Assembly: GCA_945869725.1 (NCBI GenBank)
Contig: CAMBPO010000101.1
Coordinates: forward strand, 1 to 5,868
Length of the DNA stretch: 5,868 nt
From: Klebsiella pneumoniae
Lineage (GTDB): Bacteria; Pseudomonadota; Gammaproteobacteria; Pseudomonadales; Pseudohongiellaceae
Reading direction: 5' to 3'
The position numbers were made by a program, and so were the translations under genes. Each line of letters begins with the position of its first letter. Position 1 is the first letter of the stretch. Of this stretch, positions 1 through 5,698 are shown piece after piece. A model generated the notes under the pieces. That model searched no databases. It was not told where the DNA came from and saw only the letters and a program-made list of their open reading frames with translations.

Positions 1-802
1 TTGCGAATAAAACGGTATCCACTGTTATTTGCCTGCCATTATCCAAAGTCACTAGCAATTCATGGCCTGACTCATTGTTTTTTATGTGTTTTTCGATTCG
101 TGAAACTTGCGAACGAAGATTCAGGTCGGTATACGATGCAATGGCTTCGGTGACAAAACTTGCAATCTCTGCGTCAAAATCACCCAACAGGACACTACCA
201 CGGTGTACCAGATGCACCTTAGATCCCAGACCGGCAAACACACCGGCGAGCTCAGTTGCAATGTACCCTCCCCCAACAACAAGCACCCGCTTGGGTTGCT
301 TGGTGAGCTCAAAAAATCCATCCGAGTCAATTGCCAACTCAATCCCTGGCAATTCCGGCAGCTGCGAACGACCGCCAGTGGCGATCAGAATGTGTCTTGC
401 GGTGAACAACTGATCACCTACACGCACCTTATGCACATCCTCCAGAACCGCGCGTCCTTCGATAATCTGCACACCAGCAGCACCCAGAATATTTCGGTAA
501 ATTCCATTCAGTCTATTGATTTCTTTATCTTTATTCTCTTTCAACCGCTGCCAGTCAAACGCCGGAAGCTCGCCAGTCTGCCAGCCGTATGACCTTGCAT
601 CCCGCCACTGATGAGCAAACTGAGCAGCATAGGTATAGAGCTTTTTAGGGATACAACCGACATTAACGCAGGTTCCCCCAAAAAAGCGCTGCTCGGCAAT
701 CGCGGTTCTGGCACCCAGACCAGCTGCCGTGCGCGCTGCACGGACACCACCGGAACCCGCCCCAATAACAAAAAATTCAAAATCAAAATCGCCGTGTTGC
801 AT
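1..802 (-). CDS. gor: Glutathione-disulfide reductase, N-terminal 267 residues (cut by window edge)
   Basis: Cytosolic FAD flavoenzyme that reduces glutathione disulfide with NADPH. The visible part holds the FAD-binding motif GAGSGG (residues 14-19), the redox-active disulfide in GGTCVNVGCIPKK (C45 and C50), the ATGGR segment (141-145), and the NADPH-domain motif GGGYIATELAG (177-187), which is typical of glutathione reductase rather than lipoamide dehydrogenase. The remaining NADPH part, the interface domain and the C-terminal His-Glu motif lie beyond base 1; the family is about 450 residues long. The ATG at 802-800 is fixed as start because a TGA codon directly precedes it in frame and AGAGG (bases 812-808) lies five bases upstream. 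It is divergent from ggt, another glutathione gene. Oddity: of the two arginines that bind the NADPH 2'-phosphate in the E. coli enzyme (R198, R204), the first is kept (R201) but the second is glycine (G207). Function is secure from motifs; the coenzyme effect is inference. Confidence 0.96.
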   Translation of the reverse strand, partial: MQHGDFDFEFFVIGAGSGGVRAARTAAGLGARTAIAEQRFFGGTCVNVGCIPKKLYTYAAQFAHQWRDARSYGWQTGELPAFDWQRLKENKDKEINRLNGIYRNILGAAGVQIIEGRAVLEDVHKVRVGDQLFTARHILIATGGRSQLPELPGIELAIDSDGFFELTKQPKRVLVVGGGYIATELAGVFAGLGSKVHLVHRGSVLLGDFDAEIASFVTEAIASYTDLNLRSQVSRIEKHIKNNESGHELLVTLDNGRQITVDTVLFA

Positions 803-833
803 TCAAACCTCTGAGACTCAAAACAAGGGTGCA

Positions 834-862
834 ACTATAACGCCCGCCTCAGATTCGGTGAA
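834..862 (-). promoter_or_regulatory. Probable sigma-70 promoter of gor
   Basis: Read on the minus strand, TTCACC (862-857, 4 of 6 matches to the -35 consensus) is separated by exactly 17 bases from TATAGT (839-834, 5 of 6 matches to the -10 consensus). This places the transcription start near 827, about 25 bases before the gor ATG, leaving room for little more than the ribosome binding site. The left arm of the inverted repeat at 865-878 sits two bases upstream of the -35 box, where an activator or repressor could contact RNA polymerase. The assignment rests on consensus matching only. Confidence 0.5.
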
Positions 863-864
863 CA

Positions 865-951
865 CAAATTTCAAATCAACTCAGGACTTGCATGACTGTC
901 ATCAATTTCTTTGTGATAGGATTCGGTCTAATTTTGCTGATTTGAAATTTG
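865..951. repeat. Perfect 14-bp inverted repeat in the gor-ggt divergent intergenic region
   Basis: The left arm CAAATTTCAAATCA (865-878) is the exact reverse complement of the right arm TGATTTGAAATTTG (938-951), with a 59-base spacer. Each arm contains the nine-base palindrome ATTTSAAAT (S = C or G), so each looks like a small operator in its own right. The left arm lies just upstream of the gor -35 box; the right arm ends on the first base of the ggt ribosome binding site GAGG (951-954). A seven-base direct repeat ATTCGGT (853-859 and 921-927) precedes each arm, and the spacer holds the 11-base palindrome ATGACTGTCAT (892-902). A possible ggt -10 box TCTAAT (927-932) has no convincing -35; if it is used, the right arm would start at about +1. 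Shared regulation of the two glutathione genes is inference; the regulator is unknown. Confidence 0.75.
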
Positions 952-962
952 AGGCATTCTTC

Positions 963-2648
963 ATGTTTAGACGTTATTTTCTGGTTTATATCCTGATTGT
1001 CAGCTTTCTTGCTGCGCCTTTCAGTGCCGCCAATACGGTATCCGGCAGTAATGGTGTCGTAAGCTCACGCTCGCAGATTGCATCCGATGTTGGTATCGAG
1101 ATTTTAAGGCAAGGCGGCAACGCCGTGGACGCCGCAGTTGCTGTGGGTTTTGCATTGGCGGTGACCTATCCATCGGCTGGTAACATCGGTGGTGGCGGCT
1201 TTATGGTCATCCGCCTGGAAGATGGTTCGGTGGTCGCGCAAGATCACCGCGAGAAGGCCCCTGGCAGCGCATTTCCCGATATGTTCCTTGATGACGCCGG
1301 CAATGTGGATCGTCGCAAGTCTTTGTACAGTGCCCAGGCTGCCGGTGTACCCGGCAGTGTGGCAGGCCTGCTTGATGCGCTCGAAAAACATGGAACCATG
1401 ACCCGCGAACAGGTCATCGCGCCAGCGATCAAACTCGCTGAAGAGGGTTTTCCCTTGAATGAAGACCTCGCTGGAGACTTTGAGCGCATTCTGGACAGTA
1501 TGAGTGATTACCCCGCGTCGACGGCGGTATTCAGCAACAACGGTCAACCCTTTGTTGCCGGAGACATCTGGATTCAGAAGGATCTTGCCGAGACATTAAA
1601 ACGCATTTCGGCCGAGGGTCGCGACGGATTCTATCAAGGCGAAACCGCGCAATTATTGGTCAACGAAATGAACCGCCTGGATGGCATGATTACGCTGGAG
1701 GATCTGGCGGCCTATGAACCAGTGTGGAGAGATCCGATCAAAGGCACCTACCGCGGCTATGACATCTGGTCGATGCCGCCCTCATCCTCTGGTGGCGCGC
1801 TGGTTGTTCAAATGCTCAACATGCTGGAAGCGCACGACGTCAAAGCCATGGGCTGGGGCACTGCTGAGACCATTCACCTGATGGTCGAAGCGCAGCGGCG
1901 CGCCTACGCCGATCGTGCAGAACACATGGGCGATCCTGATTTTTATCCAGTTCCTTTGGCGATGCTGACTGATAAAGAATATGCACGTGAACGTTTCCTT
2001 GACTTCAACCCCGAGCAAGCTAGCCGCAGCGAGGACATCGGCGCGGGCAGCTGGCCGCTGGAAAGTCTGGAGACCACTCACTTCTCAGTCATGGATAAAG
2101 ACGGCGTCTCGGTGTCAGTCACTACCACCCTAAATCTTGGATACGGCAATCGTATTGTGGTGCCCGGTGCCGGATTTCTGCTGAATAACGAGATGGATGA
2201 CTTCTCTGCCAAACCTAATGAACCCAATGCCTATGGATTGTTAGGTGACGAAGCTAACAAAATCGAGCCCGGCAAACGTATGCTGAGTTCAATGACACCA
2301 ACGATAGTAACGCGTGATGGTCAGCCGGTGCTGGTCACCGGGTCGCCAGGCGGATCCACGATTATTAATACCGTGTTCCAGGTAATTCTTAATGTTATTG
2401 ATCATGACATGAGTATTGAGGATGCCGTCGCCAGCCCACGTATTCACCATCAATGGCAACCTGACATGATCAGAATTGAACCGGGTGCCCTTGTTGATGG
2501 CGCAGAACAGGAGTTGACCTCGATGGGTCACATTGAGCTGGCACCCATGGGATATGGCCTCGGCGACGCGAATTCCATTCTGCTCAAAGATGGGGTGATG
2601 CATGGCAGTTCTGATCCCCGCAGTGTTGGAGGTGCCTCTGCCTTCTGA
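963..2648 (+). CDS. ggt: Gamma-glutamyltransferase / glutathione hydrolase precursor
   Basis: Periplasmic N-terminal-nucleophile hydrolase that cleaves the gamma-glutamyl bond of glutathione and transfers the glutamyl group to water or amino acids. It is 561 residues, starting with a signal peptide (MFRR then a hydrophobic stretch to about residue 20; likely cleavage after SAA, residues 21-23). The precursor should self-cleave before T371 in ETTHFSV, giving a 191-residue small subunit, nearly the size of the E. coli one. Residue numbers run 20 below E. coli throughout: R96 in HREKAP (E. coli R114), catalytic T371 (T391), D413 in NNEMDDFS (D433), lid tyrosine Y424 (Y444) and the oxyanion glycines G463/G464 in GSPGGS. 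Every key residue is present. The ATG at 963 is preferred over in-frame ATG codons farther upstream because it begins the signal peptide and has GAGG (951-954) eight bases before it; longer versions would run into gor. The end overlaps the next gene by 47 bases. The C-terminus (SDPRSV near the end) is normal for the family. Confidence 0.96.
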   Translation: MFRRYFLVYILIVSFLAAPFSAANTVSGSNGVVSSRSQIASDVGIEILRQGGNAVDAAVAVGFALAVTYPSAGNIGGGGFMVIRLEDGSVVAQDHREKAPGSAFPDMFLDDAGNVDRRKSLYSAQAAGVPGSVAGLLDALEKHGTMTREQVIAPAIKLAEEGFPLNEDLAGDFERILDSMSDYPASTAVFSNNGQPFVAGDIWIQKDLAETLKRISAEGRDGFYQGETAQLLVNEMNRLDGMITLEDLAAYEPVWRDPIKGTYRGYDIWSMPPSSSGGALVVQMLNMLEAHDVKAMGWGTAETIHLMVEAQRRAYADRAEHMGDPDFYPVPLAMLTDKEYARERFLDFNPEQASRSEDIGAGSWPLESLETTHFSVMDKDGVSVSVTTTLNLGYGNRIVVPGAGFLLNNEMDDFSAKPNEPNAYGLLGDEANKIEPGKRMLSSMTPTIVTRDGQPVLVTGSPGGSTIINTVFQVILNVIDHDMSIEDAVASPRIHHQWQPDMIRIEPGALVDGAEQELTSMGHIELAPMGYGLGDANSILLKDGVMHGSSDPRSVGGASAF

Positions 2649-3792
2649 TCAGACTACTGCCGGCGACAGCGTTGATATTTGTATTGTCGGCGCCGGGGTT
2701 ATCGGTTTGGCGCTGGCCAGAGAACTGGTCAGTGCCTTTCCCTCCCGACAGATTGTTGTGCTGGAGCAGCATAGCCATATAGGCATGGAGACTAGCAGCC
2801 ACAACAGTGAAGTGATTCATGCAGGAATTTATTACGCACCCGGTAGCCTGAAGGCACGGTGCTGCGTACGCGGCAAGGAATTGCTGTACGACTACTGCAA
2901 TACCTTATCCATACCGTATAAACGCACCGGGAAGTTGATTGTTGCCAACCGCACTGAGCAGTCTGCGCTGGAGGCAATACTGCAGCGAGCACAGGCAAAC
3001 GGTGTCAATACACTGCAATTCATCAAAAAAGACCAGATCGCCGCCATGGAGCCCAACGTCCATGCTGATATTGCTTTGTGGTCGCCCGAAACCGGCATTA
3101 TCGACAGCCATGACTATATGCAGCATCTGCTGCGTGAAGCGCAATCCGGGGGTGTGGTGCTGGCGTGTCGCACCAAGCTTCTGCAAACGCAAGCCACTGA
3201 TCAAGACGGTTTTGAGCTCAGGCTGCAATCTGGCGCAGAGGAGCTGACTTTACGCACCCGTGTGCTTATTAACTGTGCGGGCCTGCACGCAGTCAGCGTG
3301 GCTGGTGCAATCGACGGGCTTGATCCAGCCTGCATCCCACACATTCAGTTCATCAAGGGTAGTTATATGCGACTGTCTGGAAAAAGTCCTTTCACACACT
3401 TGATATACCCAGTCCCTGATCCTGCGTACCGAGGATTGGGCATTCATGCCACCCTCGATCTGGGCGGACAGTGTCGTTTCGGTCCGGACATTGAAGCGGT
3501 GAACTCTCTGGATCTGTCTGTAGATCCTGCACGCATCCCACTGTTTGAAAAGGAAATCAGGCGTTACTACCCTGAGCTGGATGCACAACGTTTACACACA
3601 GACTATGCCGGCATCAGGCCAAGATTGATAACCAACAACGGCGAGCCTGCCGACTTTCTGATCCAGAACGCGGACAAACATCGCATCAGCGGATTATGGC
3701 AATTGTTTGGTATGGAGTCGCCGGGACTGACCGCCAGTCTTGCGGTAGCAGAGTTGGTAGCCAGTGAAATCCGGGGCTCAGCAATTTTCTGA
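2602..3792 (+). CDS. FAD-dependent oxidoreductase, L-2-hydroxyglutarate oxidase (LhgO)-like
   Basis: A 396-residue flavoprotein of the D-amino-acid oxidase (DAO) fold. The FAD dinucleotide motif is GAGVIG (G30, G32, G35), with the ribose-binding acidic residue E55 ending the second strand. The stretch SSHNSEVIHAGIYYAPGSLK (66-85) closely resembles the HNSGVIHAGxYY signature of L-2-hydroxyglutarate oxidases; DYAGIRPRL (334-342) and ESPGLTASLA (372-381) are the C-terminal FAD and active-site segments of the same group. The probable reaction is oxidation of L-2-hydroxyglutarate to 2-oxoglutarate, but this branch is shorter than E. coli LhgO (about 420 residues) and has E70 where LhgO has glycine, so another 2-hydroxy acid or amino acid is possible. 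The ATG at 2602 lies inside ggt and is preceded by GGGGTGA (2592-2598). About 23 residues come before the FAD motif, more than usual; GTG 2623, TTG 2626 and GTG 2632 are alternative starts. It is probably co-transcribed and translationally coupled with ggt. The family is secure, the substrate is not. Confidence 0.85.
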   Translation: MAVLIPAVLEVPLPSDQTTAGDSVDICIVGAGVIGLALARELVSAFPSRQIVVLEQHSHIGMETSSHNSEVIHAGIYYAPGSLKARCCVRGKELLYDYCNTLSIPYKRTGKLIVANRTEQSALEAILQRAQANGVNTLQFIKKDQIAAMEPNVHADIALWSPETGIIDSHDYMQHLLREAQSGGVVLACRTKLLQTQATDQDGFELRLQSGAEELTLRTRVLINCAGLHAVSVAGAIDGLDPACIPHIQFIKGSYMRLSGKSPFTHLIYPVPDPAYRGLGIHATLDLGGQCRFGPDIEAVNSLDLSVDPARIPLFEKEIRRYYPELDAQRLHTDYAGIRPRLITNNGEPADFLIQNADKHRISGLWQLFGMESPGLTASLAVAELVASEIRGSAIF

Positions 3793-3822
3793 TTACTGAT
3801 ACTGCATCTGCAGATTAGTAAT
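3792..3822. other. Hairpin over the junction of two convergent genes
   Basis: ATTACTGAT (3792-3800) pairs with ATTAGTAAT (3814-3822), and CTGC (3802-3805) with GCAG (3810-3813). This makes a 13-pair stem with one bulged A (3801), one G-T wobble and a four-base loop ATCT. It begins on the last base of the upstream oxidoreductase stop codon and covers the stop codon and last codons of the DUF411 gene. The wobble becomes an A-C mismatch on the minus strand, so it folds better in the plus-strand transcript. No T-rich tract follows on either strand, so it is not a standard intrinsic terminator; it might stabilise or help define the 3' end of the ggt-oxidoreductase mRNA (inference). Confidence 0.5.
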
Positions 3823-4317
3823 ACTGGCATACACCTCAGTGCTGCCATCGGTTTTCAGCAACAACACATCATAAGGATTCAACCTATCCCCTGCTTCCAT
3901 TCCAGGACTTCCCAGAGGCATCCCCGGCACAGCAAGTCCAATGCTGTCGGCTGGTTTAGCAACCAGATACTGATGAATAAGATAGGCAGGCACATGACCT
4001 TCAAAAACGCTGCCATCCGCTGAGACTGCAGTGTGACAGGAGTGGTAGCGCAGATTAATCCCTAGACGCAGTTTCTCCAGGGTTAACTCATCGTTATCAC
4101 GGTGAAGAACGTTGAATGCAAAACCGCGTTCCTGTGCATGTTCCTGCCAGATACTGCAGCAACCGCAGGTCGGGCTTGCATACAAATCCATCATCGCTAC
4201 ATTCTGGGCTGATGCAACGGAATCAGTATTGTCGGCAGAACACGATGCCAGAAACATCATGGCAACAATCGAAAATAGTGTGAGCCAACGCCTGCCAAAA
4301 AATCGCGATTTACTCAT
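3793..4317 (-). CDS. DUF411-domain lipoprotein, putative copper/metal-binding
   Basis: A 174-residue exported protein. The basic N-terminus (MSKSRFFGRR) and hydrophobic stretch end in the lipobox LASC, making C26 the probable lipidated residue; serine at +2 predicts outer-membrane sorting. The mature part is one DUF411 domain: MDLYASPTCGCCSIW (43-57) with the C51-G-C53-C54 motif, YHSCHTA (C94), EGHVPAYLI (106-114), and VPGMPLGSPGM (130-140) followed by GDR, with PYDVLLL near the end. DUF411 proteins often sit near copper-resistance genes and are thought to bind metal; no enzymatic role is established, and no copper gene is visible here. The ATG at 4317-4315 has a strong ribosome binding site AGGAGA (4329-4324). 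The gene lies 71 bases downstream of pilZ on the same strand but has a promoter of its own. Its TAA stop directly abuts the TGA of the convergent oxidoreductase gene. Family assignment is firm; function is inferred. Confidence 0.9.
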   Translation of the reverse strand: MSKSRFFGRRWLTLFSIVAMMFLASCSADNTDSVASAQNVAMMDLYASPTCGCCSIWQEHAQERGFAFNVLHRDNDELTLEKLRLGINLRYHSCHTAVSADGSVFEGHVPAYLIHQYLVAKPADSIGLAVPGMPLGSPGMEAGDRLNPYDVLLLKTDGSTEVYASITNLQMQYQ

Positions 4318-4363
4318 GGAATTTCTCCTGATAAGGGTGTGAACATAGACCCTGGAATTTGAG

Positions 4364-4392
4364 ATTTTATTCTAGCCCAGAGACAGGCTCAA
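4364..4392 (-). promoter_or_regulatory. Probable sigma-70 promoter and leader of the DUF411 gene
   Basis: On the minus strand TTGAGC (4392-4387, 4 of 6 to the -35 consensus) and TAAAAT (4369-4364, 5 of 6 to the -10 consensus) are separated by exactly 17 bases. The -35 box overlaps the pilZ stop codon. Transcription would start near 4357, giving a leader of about 40 bases. The leader holds a small inverted repeat (AGGGT 4334-4338 with ACCCT 4349-4353, 10-base loop) just before the ribosome binding site, and is bracketed by a direct repeat TGGAATTT (4317-4324 and 4353-4360). I see no intrinsic terminator between pilZ and this gene, so read-through is also likely. Evidence is consensus matching only. 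Confidence 0.5.
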
Positions 4393-4748
4393 AGTGTATA
4401 AGAGCGCTGCGCACCATGATGATTATACCGGAGCAGACTTGTTTGTATGGATTGCGCCAGTTCTCCGTGCTCATCATCAAAATGCAATCCGAACCCGGCA
4501 ACACGCCCATCACTGCAATGGGTGGGTGTGGCCCAGCAAACGCGGGCGCTGCCAGCGGAAAAACTGTTTTCTGTACCCAGGCGCAAAACCAGAAAAACCG
4601 TTTCTCCCAAGCTTCTTTGCTGAGCGGAGGGAATAAACAGACCTTTGCGCTCCAGAAACGGCATATAACAAGCGGATAACATCTCGGCTGTTGGTATCGC
4701 GATTTTGATCAGCGCGGCCGGCGCCCTGTCGACGTTGGTGTTGTTCAT
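4389..4748 (-). CDS. pilZ: Type IV pilus assembly protein PilZ
   Basis: A 119-residue cytosolic protein needed for type IV pilus biogenesis in Pseudomonas and Xanthomonas, where it contacts the extension ATPase PilB. The diagnostic stretch is CYMPFLERKGLFIP (27-40), followed by LGETVFLVLRL and, later, VCWATPT and VAGFGLHFDD, which match the single PilZ barrel of true PilZ orthologues. As in those, the c-di-GMP-binding signature (RxxxR plus D/NxSxxG) is absent, so this protein should not bind the nucleotide directly. Its ATG lies in a four-base ATGA overlap with the holB stop, and the place after tmk-holB is the classical pilZ locus, which supports both identity and translational coupling. Length is normal. 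No other pilus gene is in the window. Confidence 0.93.
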   Translation of the reverse strand: MNNTNVDRAPAALIKIAIPTAEMLSACYMPFLERKGLFIPSAQQRSLGETVFLVLRLGTENSFSAGSARVCWATPTHCSDGRVAGFGLHFDDEHGELAQSIQTSLLRYNHHGAQRSYTL

Positions 4749-5698
4749 ACTTCAGACATTCCTTGTCCTAATTTGGCAAACTCAATAAACACATATTCCA
4801 GGGCCAACAATTCATTGGGATTGGAAGTACCAGTCAGTTGTCGGATAACTGGAAGCAGTTTTTGCTGAAAGGCCAATCGATCTTTGAGTTCAGACACTGC
4901 GCCGCGCAGCGATAACTGAACACAATCGTGGGCTGTGGCATCCTGCAGTACTTGTATAGCACGCAAAGCGGGCTGAGTAGCGGCCAATTTTGCTACTTCA
5001 CCTGCAGATACACTGCCACGCAATAACGCTGGCAAACTCTGTTCCAAAGCAGCACGCCATGCCGGAACGCCCTTTTCATGCAGCTCAAGCGCATACAAAG
5101 GTCGGCCCGGCGCCAGTCGCAAAGCAGCCATTAGTTGCTCAGACTCTGCACTGCTATGACCTTTTAACCAGACCATGGCTTCTGCGTCGCTGGCCGTACC
5201 CAGAACCAATGGCTGACAACGGCTGCGGATTGTCGGCAGCAACGATGCGCCTGGTTCAGCGATCAACATAAACAAGGTCTTACCGGGCGGCTCTTCAAGG
5301 CTTTTCAACAGTGAATTCGCTGCAGCGGGTGCCATAGCTTCAGCAGGCTCAATAATCACTACCTTGGTCGCCTTCGCCTGATTGGCAGTTTGCTCTACAA
5401 ACTGCGTGGCACGCCGGACCATTTCAATTTTTATCGCTTTGCTGTTTAACTCGGGCGTTAACACCATCACGTCAGGATGGTTTCCGCTGGCATACAACAA
5501 ACATTGTTTGCAACGACCACAGGGCTTGGATGTATCTGCGTCGCACATCAGATAGGCACAAAAAGCTTCCGCAAACAATCGTCGGCCGCTGCCGGACGGC
5601 GCAATCAGCATCAGCGCATGCGGTAAACGATTGGAGTCCACTCTGGACACAAGTTGTGCCCACGCAGCCTGATGCCAAGGCAAAACAACAGAATTCAT
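4745..5698 (-). CDS. holB: DNA polymerase III subunit delta'
   Basis: A 317-residue clamp-loader subunit that acts with delta and the gamma/tau subunits to open and place the beta sliding clamp on primed DNA. It starts with MNSVVLPWHQAAW, followed by LPHALMLIAPSGSGRR (25-40), a P-loop remnant whose catalytic lysine is replaced by arginine; this is expected because delta' does not hydrolyse ATP. A zinc module follows with C52, C60, C63 and C66 (CGRCKQC), then HPDV, ANSLLKSLEEPP (127-138) and RSRC (158-161), the SRC motif that supplies the trans-acting arginine finger to the neighbouring ATPase subunit. The C-terminal part is the helical collar domain. Start ATG and stop TGA both sit in four-base ATGA overlaps, with tmk before and pilZ after, so the three genes form a coupled operon. 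Length is close to the family norm (E. coli 334). Confidence 0.95.
   Translation of the reverse strand: MNSVVLPWHQAAWAQLVSRVDSNRLPHALMLIAPSGSGRRLFAEAFCAYLMCDADTSKPCGRCKQCLLYASGNHPDVMVLTPELNSKAIKIEMVRRATQFVEQTANQAKATKVVIIEPAEAMAPAAANSLLKSLEEPPGKTLFMLIAEPGASLLPTIRSRCQPLVLGTASDAEAMVWLKGHSSAESEQLMAALRLAPGRPLYALELHEKGVPAWRAALEQSLPALLRGSVSAGEVAKLAATQPALRAIQVLQDATAHDCVQLSLRGAVSELKDRLAFQQKLLPVIRQLTGTSNPNELLALEYVFIEFAKLGQGMSEV

Noticed and set aside
107..592. 161-codon plus-strand open frame opposite gor
   Set aside because: It lies entirely antisense to well-conserved glutathione reductase sequence, and its translation shows no recognisable domain.
541..834. 97-codon minus-strand open frame
   Set aside because: It is a shifted frame of gor; the conserved FAD and CxxxxC motifs are in the other frame.
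927..932. TCTAAT as the ggt -10 box
   Set aside because: The hexamer matches 5 of 6, but no acceptable -35 box lies 16-18 bases upstream, so it is mentioned but not called as a feature.
729..962. Upstream in-frame extension of ggt (78 more residues)
   Set aside because: It overlaps the start of gor, contains no family similarity, and would bury the clear signal peptide that begins at 963 with its own ribosome binding site.
1104..1547. 147-codon minus-strand open frame inside ggt
   Set aside because: It is a mirror frame of conserved ggt sequence with no motif of its own.
2289..2603. 104-codon minus-strand open frame near the end of ggt
   Set aside because: It is antisense to the conserved small subunit of Ggt; no domain and no plausible ribosome binding site noted.
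3250..3588. 112-codon minus-strand open frame inside the oxidoreductase gene
   Set aside because: It is antisense to a coherent flavoprotein frame and looks like low-information translation.
4359..4679. 106-codon plus-strand open frame opposite pilZ
   Set aside because: The opposite strand encodes a clear PilZ with correct operon overlaps; this frame shows no motif.
4745..5698. Arginine in place of the P-loop lysine in delta' as a broken gene
   Set aside because: Degenerate P-loops are normal in delta', which does not hydrolyse ATP; all other motifs are intact.
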